Shown piece after piece: positions 1 to 6,021 of a stretch of 6,021 nt of DNA (positions are counted from its first letter, which is position 1; the number at the start of each line of letters is the position of its first letter). The notes under the pieces were generated by a model that had not been told where the DNA came from, did not search any database, and worked only from the letters and a program-made list of their open reading frames with translations. Origin of the DNA: Bacteroidales bacterium. Its GTDB lineage: Bacteria; Bacteroidota; Bacteroidia; Bacteroidales; WCHB1-69. The stretch spans positions 1 through 6,021 of the forward strand of contig JALNYF010000083.1 of NCBI GenBank assembly GCA_023229985.1, read 5' to 3'. The position numbers and the translations under genes were made by a program.

Positions 1-2367
1 ATGTTTCATAATTCCATCCCTTGGTCTTCCCATTAAACCATTTGAAACTCCAGTATATATGGTAAACTTGAAATCGAAAGGACGATAATCAATTGGTAAA
101 ATTATCGGCTTGTTCTTAGCTATATCATTAACAGCGTTATTAATTTTCCCTATTTTTTTAGGGTTTAATTGATACTTGGATAATATTTCTGATGCTGTTT
201 TATTACTTAAATCATTTAGTAATTCTTCCGCATCTTTTTTTGAATTCTTAATAGCCAATTCATCAAACTCCGTAGCTAATCCAGCATTACTTTGAATAAA
301 TAGATTATCAACCTTAAATCCTTTTTCATAACTTTCTCTATCGTCAAAATTCTTATTTATGAAAAAGAAATTTGGGGCATTTGAATCCAAAATATTCCAT
401 TCTATACTTTTTAATGAATTCGCACTCAGGTTTTCGTATTTAAAATCTCTCTTTCCATAAAGTTCAGAATGATAAATTTTTCCCAATCTCTTTGGTTTTT
501 TATTTTCTGTCTTAACAAAAATATTTATTGATACACCTTGCATAATATCAAACACATTTTCATCCTTACTACCATCTAATGCGGTTTCATTTTTCTTTGT
601 ACTTCCATGTAAATCAAGAATATAAATTTTATCAAAACTTTCTAAAAGATGCTTCCGCATCTGACGATGAATAATACCATCAATAAAGCTATTATTTGAG
701 ATATATGCTAAAATTCCACTACCGTTCTTTTCTATAAAATGCTGACCATAACGAATGAATTTTATGTAATCATCAGAAAGAGGTTGAATATTACGTTCGT
801 TTAATTCTTTTTTATAGTCAGAAGTTAAACTTTCTATCCATTTGCCTTTGTTTGTGCTGCTTACGCTGTACGGCGGATTTCCAATTACACACATTACCGG
901 CGAATCACGTTTTACGCGGTTAGCTTCGTTGGCTTCGGTGCTTAACCAGTTGGCAAAAAGAGTTCCTGTGTCGGGGTGGTATTCTTCAAGACTGTTGGTA
1001 AGGTAAACTCTAAAACGTTGGTCTTTGGTTGGTTTGTAGCCAGTTTCGGTAAGCAGCAAATCGAGTTTGAGATGAGCCATTGCATAACTTGCCATCAACA
1101 ATTCAAAACCATTGAGGCGTGGCAACAAATGCGTTTCTACATAATTGCTCCAAATGCCTTGCTGTCCTTCAAACTTTTTGTGAATGAGTTTGATTACTTC
1201 GGCTAAAAATGTGCCTGTTCCTGTGGCTGGGTCGAGGATTTGTACTTTGTGTACTTCTTGCTCAACCTTTTTGCCATGTACGTCAACTTTTATCTTGGTT
1301 TTGCTTGTGTCGGCAAGTCCTTGCGGTAAATCAAATTCTGTTTTTAAAATATCGTCAACGGCACGAACAATAAAGTTTACAACGGGTGCAGGGGTGTACC
1401 AAACGCCACGGGCTTTACGCAATTTGGGGTCGTACTCGCTCAAAAAGTCCTCGTAAAAATGGATAATCGGGTCTTCCATTTTCGTGCTTTTACCATAATT
1501 TTTGAGCATCTCTTCTACGTTGCAAGCCAAAAATATATTTACCAAATCGTCCACAATCCATTTGATGCGGTCGTCCACATCAAGCCCTGCAATGTAGCCA
1601 AACAGTTTTTTTAGAAAGGGATTTGATTTCGGTATCAGTTCGTATGCTTCTTGACGGCCAAATGTCGGCAAAGTCGGGTCGTGATAACGAGCTGCAAACA
1701 TACCGTAAGCAATGGTTTGGGCATAAACATCGGCAAAGCCTTTGGGGGTAATGTCGTGTATCAGAATTTGCTTGAAAGCAGTCATCTGGTCTTTCAACGT
1801 GCTATCCTCGCTGTTGTTTTCATCGCTTGTCAACGCTTTCTCAATCACCTCAGAGAGTAGGCGAGCTTTGCCTGCCATCATTTCGGCCAATTTTTTACTG
1901 CTTTTAATTGTTTGCCCAATGTGAGTGCAAAAGTCTTTCATCAGGTTTTCAAATCGCTCGAAATTCTCTGTTATCGGCTTTATACCTTTTTCGGTAACTT
2001 CTCCAATTGCAATTTTAGTAACAAATTCCCCCTCACGGTATAAATGAAAATCGAGATAGTCGGTGAATATCAAATTATTCAACGATGCTTTGTATCGGTC
2101 GAATTGCTCTTTATTTCCAGCTTTCTTTGCGCCTTCAAGGTCTTTATCGCCAATGTCTTTTGCTTCGATAAATCCAACGGGAATGTCCTTTTTTGTCAAG
2201 ATGTAATCAGGTGCACCGCAACTCTGTCTTTTCGGTTCGTTGGTTGCCCGAATTGTTGGTACTAAACTTTCAATCAATTGCTGCAAATCACCACGAAACG
2301 TGTGCTCAGTGGCATTGCCTAATTTGAAGCGTTTGTTGATGTTGTCTAGGTATTGTTCTATTGTCAT
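1..2367 (-). CDS. Type ISP-like / Type IIG restriction-modification enzyme (nuclease plus N6-adenine methyltransferase), 3' end outside window
   Basis: A cytoplasmic enzyme predicted both to methylate adenine in its DNA target, using S-adenosylmethionine, and to cut unmodified foreign DNA. The frame is open without a stop from ATG at 2367 to the left edge (789 residues); I checked every codon. Residues 1-110 hold a PD-(D/E)XK nuclease: D54 of APDYIL and E68-A-K70 of GFIEAKD. Residues about 110-300 are a helical connector. Residues 310-600 are the methyltransferase: RGVWYTPAPVV (320-330), SAM-binding motif I DPATGTGTF (379-387), catalytic NPPY (497-500), then ISNNSFIDG and IYILDLHGS. YRPFDFKFT and MGRPRDGIMKH (761-789) resemble the Type ISP C-terminal specificity domain, so specificity is probably in the same chain. 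True Type ISP enzymes such as LlaGI also carry a helicase; no Walker A motif or RecA-like core is present here. The ATG is chosen because an in-frame stop lies at 2401-2403; the leader is A-rich without a Shine-Dalgarno site, as is usual in Bacteroidota. Relatives are about 1,000 residues from memory, so roughly a quarter is probably missing. The last 840 bases are much richer in A+T than the rest. Family very sure, exact subtype less so. Confidence 0.93.
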   Translation of the reverse strand, partial: MTIEQYLDNINKRFKLGNATEHTFRGDLQQLIESLVPTIRATNEPKRQSCGAPDYILTKKDIPVGFIEAKDIGDKDLEGAKKAGNKEQFDRYKASLNNLIFTDYLDFHLYREGEFVTKIAIGEVTEKGIKPITENFERFENLMKDFCTHIGQTIKSSKKLAEMMAGKARLLSEVIEKALTSDENNSEDSTLKDQMTAFKQILIHDITPKGFADVYAQTIAYGMFAARYHDPTLPTFGRQEAYELIPKSNPFLKKLFGYIAGLDVDDRIKWIVDDLVNIFLACNVEEMLKNYGKSTKMEDPIIHFYEDFLSEYDPKLRKARGVWYTPAPVVNFIVRAVDDILKTEFDLPQGLADTSKTKIKVDVHGKKVEQEVHKVQILDPATGTGTFLAEVIKLIHKKFEGQQGIWSNYVETHLLPRLNGFELLMASYAMAHLKLDLLLTETGYKPTKDQRFRVYLTNSLEEYHPDTGTLFANWLSTEANEANRVKRDSPVMCVIGNPPYSVSSTNKGKWIESLTSDYKKELNERNIQPLSDDYIKFIRYGQHFIEKNGSGILAYISNNSFIDGIIHRQMRKHLLESFDKIYILDLHGSTKKNETALDGSKDENVFDIMQGVSINIFVKTENKKPKRLGKIYHSELYGKRDFKYENLSANSLKSIEWNILDSNAPNFFFINKNFDDRESYEKGFKVDNLFIQSNAGLATEFDELAIKNSKKDAEELLNDLSNKTASEILSKYQLNPKKIGKINNAVNDIAKNKPIILPIDYRPFDFKFTIYTGVSNGLMGRPRDGIMKH

Positions 2368-2392
2368 TTTTTTAATCCGTTTCAAATCACTA

Positions 2393-2426
2393 CAAATGTA
2401 TCAATCTCCTCCGCTGCGTATGCAAG
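2393..2426 (-). promoter_or_regulatory. Candidate Bacteroidota promoter of the restriction-modification gene
   Basis: On the minus strand TACATTTG (2400-2393) matches the Bacteroidota -7 consensus TAnnTTTG exactly. A CTTG (2426-2423), one base from the -33 consensus TTTG, lies 22 bases upstream; the usual spacing is about 19-21. Transcription would start near 2386, giving a leader of about 20 bases before the ATG at 2367. The -33-like bases overlap one arm of the inverted repeat at 2421-2443, so a repressor or controller there could block it. Inferred from consensus only. Confidence 0.45.
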
Positions 2427-2443
2427 AAAACTTTTTTTTTGCA
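2421..2443. repeat. Inverted repeat TGCAA/TTGCA enclosing a homopolymer of nine T (A on the minus strand)
   Basis: The plus strand reads TGCAAGAAAA, CTT, then TTTTTTTGCA: ten-base arms with one G-T pair and a three-base loop. The T run at 2432-2440 is nine bases. On the minus strand the TTGCA arm overlaps the -33-like part of the proximal promoter and the A9 run lies just upstream of it. It could be an operator-like site, an A-tract that bends DNA or helps polymerase, or chance in A+T-rich sequence. As an RNA on the minus strand the stem contains an A-C mismatch, so a terminator role is unlikely. Confidence 0.4.
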
Positions 2444-2561
2444 AATGCGTCGTTCTGTGCTAGATATGTTCATTCTATCGTATTTCTTTTTTCTCTTTAA
2501 GTAGCAAATCGGCCGTCGTGATACTCTCTTTTTGTACACTTGGCGGTAAATTTTTCCACCG

Positions 2562-2595
2562 CAAAAATAACATTTTTCCCCATAGAATCCTCAAA
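2562..2595 (-). promoter_or_regulatory. Second, distal promoter candidate
   Basis: On the minus strand TTTG (2595-2592) and TATTTTTG (2569-2562) match the Bacteroidota -33 and -7 elements, separated by 22 bases, slightly longer than usual. If used it would give the restriction-modification gene a leader of about 190 bases that includes the A9 tract. The region is very A+T-rich, so a chance match is quite possible. Confidence 0.25.
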
Positions 2596-2603
2596 AATTT
2601 TCT

Positions 2604-2663
2604 AAATAAAATGACAATTTTTTTAATTGCTTTCTAACAAAGAAAACAGTGAAATTTTGTCAT
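2604..2663 (-). terminator. Possible transcription terminator behind the alpha-2-macroglobulin gene
   Basis: Read on the minus strand, ATGACAA (2663-2657) and TTGTCAT (2617-2611) are perfect seven-base inverted arms. They enclose a smaller stem, GTTTTCT-TTGTT-AGAAAGC (2647-2629), with one G-T pair. The outer 3' arm runs directly into TTTATTT (2610-2604). The position, about 50 bases after the stop codon at 2714, and the T-rich tail suit an intrinsic terminator, but the stems are A+T-rich and the outer loop is long, so it would be weak. Confidence 0.35.
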
Positions 2664-2673
2664 AAGTTTTGGT

Positions 2674-2703
2674 ATTTGCCAATCCATTGAAGTATCGGCA
2701 AAT
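2674..2703 (-). terminator. Hairpin just after the alpha-2-macroglobulin stop codon
   Basis: On the minus strand ATTTGCCGAT and ATTGGCAAAT form a ten-base stem with one wobble pair and a ten-base loop, beginning 11 bases after the stop codon at 2714. No T run follows (the next bases are ACCAAAAC), so it may stabilise the 3' end of the message or act together with the next hairpin rather than terminate by itself. Confidence 0.35.
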
Positions 2704-2713
2704 TTCCCTTCAT

Positions 2714-5700
2714 CTACTTCTTCTCCCGCACAATAATCTTCTGACTATCACTGCGCGCGGTGAAATCCGGAACATACATCGATTGGATGGTGGCGATGCC
2801 ATTCACGAAACTCCCTACTTGCGAGGCACGCAATTCATATTCAATTACATAGTTGCCTTTTTGGATGTTATCAAAGAAAAAATGTACCCCCGCATCGGTG
2901 GGACTTTCATAGTAATACAAACCGCCTGCATTTTCATAGCGCGACAATTGCTCTAACGGTTCCAAAGCGGCGGCGCGGGCGTCGTTCAAATGCAAGTACT
3001 CTAACGTGCGGTGGGCAATCAGTTCAATCCGTACCAACACCTTTTCACCAATGAAAAGCGTATCGCCGTCGTGCAGCTCACGCAACGTGCGCGTGCCACC
3101 GGTTTCATCAATGCGGTACAACTTTTTCCGAATACCGAACTCGTTGGAAGTTGCGCGCGGCAGCTCGGTGATTGGCAACGTGGCTATGTGGCGGATGCTT
3201 CCGTAAATATCGTCCGTAGTGCGGTTTTGCAACTGCAACTGAAGAGGTTCCGTCGCCGGCGTCAACGCATAACTTGCCGACAGCACCGTGTCAGCGTGAG
3301 TCCAAATTTGTTTCCCGTACGTAATTTTAACCTCCGGCATCGCCTCTGGCAATACCTTAGGCTGCAGAAATAAGTTGCTCAACAATAGCGCGTAACACGC
3401 CTCCGTAGTCGCTTTTGTGGTTTCCCAACGATTGCCAATCCGCTGATTAATCAACCATTGCTTCGAAGCTTGCAATACCTCCGCCTTCGTTTGGCGCAAA
3501 GCGTCGGTTGTGTCGGGTAAAATCTCACACATCGCTTCCATCAACAAAGCGTGGGTCTCAATCGGCACCTCATACCAATCCATATAGCGACAAATACGCT
3601 GTCTTTCAGTCCAATACATCTCCCCGTTCTTTTGATAGGCACGCTCCACGAGCGACTGTGCATAACTTTCGGCTTCCTGTCGCAATCCCAATCGGTAAAA
3701 AGCCATCGCCAACTGTGCCCGTGTATAATACGATGCGGTGGCGATACTCTTCCGCGCCTCCTGCATATAAAAATTTCCTATCTCTGTGCGTGTCCAATCC
3801 GGCTTTTCAAAATAAGAAATCACATACAGATATTGTGCATCTAAGTTATTGAAAATAAACTTTTTGGATTTTGTCGTATCGTGTAAAAAACGCTCATATT
3901 TGTCTTGCGATTGGCGGTGCAAATACCGCAAAGCAGCGGTCAGGGTACTCGTTTGAAAATTGTGAGACAGTTGAAGCCGTTCAAGGTGCGCAGTGCCGGC
4001 AAGAATATGTTGAGTGATAAATTGATTTTCATTAAATCTATCAAACCAACCCCAACCGCCGCTGCTTTTCTGTGCTCTTTCTAACAGATAGGTCAAGCGG
4101 TTGATTTGTTGTTGCATCATGTCCGGTTTAAAAAGCTGTCCCATGCGCTGCAAATATTGTGTTTCGCGATTGCCCTCATTTACCCACGGTGTTTCCGAAA
4201 GCAAGATATTCTTCAACATCTCTTCCTGCATGAGCGGAGAGCCATTCGCCGTGTCTTTCAACGCCGACAGGAAGCAGCGATACAACGTCCCATTCTGCTC
4301 CAAAAATGCCTTGGCTAATACCTCCGCAAAGAGCTTAGAATAGATTTGTTCGTTGCAATTGTGTTGATAATCCATCAAATAAGGCAACGATTGATAAACT
4401 GCCCACATAGGGTGCGTGTGAACCACCAACTGATGTTGGGCACTGTCGCTATAAGCCGATAAGTCAAGTGGCAGCGACCATATACTGTCTTGGTGAACAT
4501 AAAAAGATTGTGCATCAATGATTTGCGTTTTCAATGAGAGTACGGGAAGGACATTTTCTTCACCATCGGAAAAATACTGAAGCGGGTTATCCAAATCGTG
4601 TCCCACCGCCACTACACTATATTTGAGTACGGGGAAGTGAGACGGCACCGTCATTTTCCACTTAACCACTGTGGAAGAGAGTGGATTACACTCGAAAGAT
4701 TGTTCCGCGCCGTCGAGTAAAACATTCGTTACCGGCTGCTCTGTTTCAGGATTTATCCACGAAAGACGAATGGTACCCTGCGAATTGTTCGGGTTTAGAT
4801 TTGTCACTTTAACTTGAAACAACAAGGTATCGCCTTCGCGTAGGAATCGCGGACGGTTTGGCATAACCATTAAGGGACGTTGGGTGACCATCGTTTCGCT
4901 CAAATAGCCATATTGCAATTTCTGCGTGTGCGCCCATGCCATAAACTTCCAACGGGTCAATTGCTCCGGCGCGGTAAACTCAAACGATACCTCCCCGCGC
5001 TCATTTGTATAAAGCTCCGGATAAAAGAATGCCGTTTCTGTAAAGTTAGTGCGCGGCGTGACTTTCGATAACAAAAAAGAAGGATTATTGTTATGCGCCA
5101 TTCCCTGACCGGACGGTGTTACTTTTAAATTGGAATCGGTTGGGGTGTCTTCAGATATTTCCCTTTCACTTTTTGTTCCCATTGATTTTTTTTCATCCAC
5201 CATCATTCCATCTATTTCTGTCCTTTGAGCACAGCTCCCCATGACACTATTGGTCGTGGTTTGATCGTAATCATAGGCAACTGTCGATGCATCTAATGTT
5301 CTCGTTTCACCATCAAACCTGCTTCCGCGTGCAGAAGTCATGTCACCATCCTGAGAAAAAACGCCTTGAGCGGACTCTATGTTCTTTGTCATGTCTTTTC
5401 CGGAAAATCTGTATCGCAATTTCTCATAACGAATTTCTTTCAACGACACTCTGGGATAAAATTTGGATACATGTTGATTATAAGTATAAATGGGCTGAGT
5501 GATAATGTTGGTAAAATAATTAAGACCACCATATAATTCAGTCATAAAAGAGGGATTGAAATCAGGAAATTTATTGTAATTAGGATATCTTTTGATTTGA
5601 TCCAAACTAATGTCATACATACAAGCCAACACCTCCACCGGAACTTGCGCCGTGGAATCACTATTTTTCACCGTCAAACGCCAACTTTCTTTATTGCCCG

Positions 5701-6021
5701 GGTTCATCAAACGAGTATAATGCGACCATTCCATTTTCAAGGGACCATATTTTGTGATTAAATCATTTAAACGTAGCGTATTAAGAGCCATACAGGAAGC
5801 AGAATGGGTAAACACCTTGCCACATTTTACCACCAAAACATTCAATTTCAACTCCGACATATAATCCACACCGGTAATCTTGATTGAATCCATAACTATT
5901 TTTTTATCTTTCAATTGTACTTCTCCGACTTTTATCAATTTATTGGAAAGAAATAATTCGTAATGTGCAATGGCATCATCCAAGCAGCTGCCGAACGCAA
6001 AATGCGCGTACTGCCCATTCT
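2714..6021 (-). CDS. Alpha-2-macroglobulin family protein (bacterial protease trap), 5' end outside window
   Basis: The C-terminal 1,101 residues of a large secreted or lipid-anchored protein that, by family, traps attacking proteases in the periplasm: cleavage of a bait stretch exposes a reactive Cys-Gln thioester. The frame is open to the right edge (first full codon AAT at 6019-6017, residue 1), so the TTG at 5983 is only an internal codon; the stop is TAG at 2716-2714. Residues about 1-205 are beta-rich macroglobulin-like sequence with a bait-domain-like stretch (WRLTVKNSD, VLACMYDISLDQ). Residues 208-323 are a polar Ser/Thr/Asp/Glu-rich linker placed like a bait region. Residues 324-415 are the conserved macroglobulin domain (NFTETAFFYPEL, LTRWKFMAWAHT). 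Thioester motif CNEQ is at 555-558, followed by the helical domain with GGWGWF (654-659) and ITQHILAG. The last 140 residues match the usual Bacteroidota C-terminal domain (LEYLHLNDARAAALEP, GGLYYYESPTDAGVHFFFD, GNYVIEYELRAS). Family members are from memory about 1,600-2,000 residues, so the N-terminal third or more is unseen, including any signal peptide. In many bacteria this gene sits beside pbpC; here the next gene is a restriction-modification enzyme. Confidence 0.94.
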   Translation of the reverse strand, partial: NGQYAHFAFGSCLDDAIAHYELFLSNKLIKVGEVQLKDKKIVMDSIKITGVDYMSELKLNVLVVKCGKVFTHSASCMALNTLRLNDLITKYGPLKMEWSHYTRLMNPGNKESWRLTVKNSDSTAQVPVEVLACMYDISLDQIKRYPNYNKFPDFNPSFMTELYGGLNYFTNIITQPIYTYNQHVSKFYPRVSLKEIRYEKLRYRFSGKDMTKNIESAQGVFSQDGDMTSARGSRFDGETRTLDASTVAYDYDQTTTNSVMGSCAQRTEIDGMMVDEKKSMGTKSEREISEDTPTDSNLKVTPSGQGMAHNNNPSFLLSKVTPRTNFTETAFFYPELYTNERGEVSFEFTAPEQLTRWKFMAWAHTQKLQYGYLSETMVTQRPLMVMPNRPRFLREGDTLLFQVKVTNLNPNNSQGTIRLSWINPETEQPVTNVLLDGAEQSFECNPLSSTVVKWKMTVPSHFPVLKYSVVAVGHDLDNPLQYFSDGEENVLPVLSLKTQIIDAQSFYVHQDSIWSLPLDLSAYSDSAQHQLVVHTHPMWAVYQSLPYLMDYQHNCNEQIYSKLFAEVLAKAFLEQNGTLYRCFLSALKDTANGSPLMQEEMLKNILLSETPWVNEGNRETQYLQRMGQLFKPDMMQQQINRLTYLLERAQKSSGGWGWFDRFNENQFITQHILAGTAHLERLQLSHNFQTSTLTAALRYLHRQSQDKYERFLHDTTKSKKFIFNNLDAQYLYVISYFEKPDWTRTEIGNFYMQEARKSIATASYYTRAQLAMAFYRLGLRQEAESYAQSLVERAYQKNGEMYWTERQRICRYMDWYEVPIETHALLMEAMCEILPDTTDALRQTKAEVLQASKQWLINQRIGNRWETTKATTEACYALLLSNLFLQPKVLPEAMPEVKITYGKQIWTHADTVLSASYALTPATEPLQLQLQNRTTDDIYGSIRHIATLPITELPRATSNEFGIRKKLYRIDETGGTRTLRELHDGDTLFIGEKVLVRIELIAHRTLEYLHLNDARAAALEPLEQLSRYENAGGLYYYESPTDAGVHFFFDNIQKGNYVIEYELRASQVGSFVNGIATIQSMYVPDFTARSDSQKIIVREKK
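5048..5398 (-). other. Bait-region-like linker of the alpha-2-macroglobulin
   Basis: This codes for about 117 residues (208-324 of the visible protein) rich in Ser, Thr, Asp, Glu, Lys and Arg, with few hydrophobic clusters and so probably unstructured. It lies directly before the conserved NFTETAFFYPEL domain and about 230 residues before the thioester, the same order as bait region and thioester in animal alpha-2-macroglobulins. Scattered Lys, Arg and Met residues would give proteases several cut sites. The exact limits are my estimate; the bait role is inferred from position and composition. Confidence 0.5.

Larger units (their letters stand above)
2368..2713. other. Intergenic region between the alpha-2-macroglobulin and restriction-modification genes
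   Basis: A 346-base A+T-rich gap with no convincing gene on either strand. In the direction of transcription (right to left) it holds a 30-base hairpin, a nested inverted repeat followed by a T-rich run, a weak distal promoter candidate, a weak 28-codon reading frame (2583 to 2497, ATG with a GAGG six bases upstream), an A9 tract inside an inverted repeat, and the better promoter candidate just before the restriction-modification start. The size and content suggest that the two large genes are transcribed separately. Confidence 0.7.

Noticed and set aside
976..1456. Plus-strand open frames at 976-1206 and 1184-1456, and further ones at 1651-1924, 2044-2265 and 2240-2500
   Set aside because: They lie antisense to the restriction-modification gene (the last also covers part of the gap), whose minus-strand frame carries clear motifs throughout; none has protein-family features.
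2543..2562. Inverted repeat GCGGT/ACCGC as a terminator
   Set aside because: The arms are only five bases, and neither strand has a T run after the stem, so it is most likely chance.
2669..2956. Plus-strand open frame of 95 codons beginning in the gap
   Set aside because: Most of it is antisense to the 3' end of the alpha-2-macroglobulin gene, and it begins inside or beside the 2674-2703 hairpin; no domain or promoter supports it.
3011..3373. Plus-strand open frame of 120 codons, and others at 3006-3206, 3508-3852, 3551-3844, 4101-4343, 4106-4318, 4880-5071 and 5287-5502
   Set aside because: All lie antisense to the well-supported alpha-2-macroglobulin gene, and their translations show no recognisable domain; they are by-products of its codon usage.
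3606..3797. Minus-strand open frame of 63 codons in a different frame
   Set aside because: It is nested wholly inside the alpha-2-macroglobulin coding sequence and has no recognisable features.
5981..5983. TTG as a start codon for the alpha-2-macroglobulin gene
   Set aside because: The frame stays open upstream to the window edge, and the protein at this point is already in the middle of the family's usual length with no signal peptide, so this is an internal leucine codon.
1..6021. CRISPR arrays, tRNA or rRNA genes, insertion sequences and attachment sites
   Set aside because: I found no regularly spaced repeats, no tRNA- or rRNA-like sequence, no transposase or integrase coding sequence and no terminal repeats in the window. 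Both genes run off the edges, so flanking repeats outside cannot be excluded.

Overview
This 6,021-base window carries two large genes, both on the minus strand and both cut by a window edge, with one 346-base non-coding gap between them. Nothing convincing is encoded on the plus strand. The organism is very probably a member of the Bacteroidota. The alpha-2-macroglobulin is of the type common in that phylum. The restriction-modification gene starts without a clear Shine-Dalgarno site, behind an A-rich leader. A perfect Bacteroidota-type -7 box (TAnnTTTG) sits about 25 bases before its start codon. Base composition is mixed, from about 28% to 53% G+C by segment. I cannot name a genus.

Right part (6021 down to 2714): the C-terminal 1,101 residues of a large alpha-2-macroglobulin family protein, a predicted periplasmic protease trap. 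A bait-like linker, an intact CxEQ thioester motif (CNEQ), the alpha-helical thioester domain and a complete C-terminal beta-domain are visible. The N-terminus, and any signal or lipoprotein peptide, lies beyond the right edge.

Gap (2713 down to 2368): behind the alpha-2-macroglobulin stop codon are two hairpins, one followed by a T-rich run. Then come two possible promoters for the next gene and an A9 tract within a TGCAA/TTGCA inverted repeat. The two genes are therefore probably separate transcription units.

Left part (2367 down to 1): the first 789 residues of a single-chain restriction-modification enzyme related to Type ISP. It has an N-terminal PD-(D/E)XK nuclease, a helical connector, an N6-adenine methyltransferase core (DPATGTGTF and NPPY) and the start of a Type ISP-like target-recognition region. 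It has no helicase, so it should work like a Type IIG enzyme. Its end lies beyond the left edge. Its last 840 bases are about 28% G+C, against about 43% just upstream, which suggests a mosaic gene with a swapped recognition half.

The genes have different jobs: periplasmic defence against proteases, and cytoplasmic defence against foreign DNA. I see no evidence of a shared pathway or of a new multi-gene system. The main points of interest are the helicase-less enzyme, its composition break, its possible control region, and the absence of pbpC directly behind the alpha-2-macroglobulin gene.
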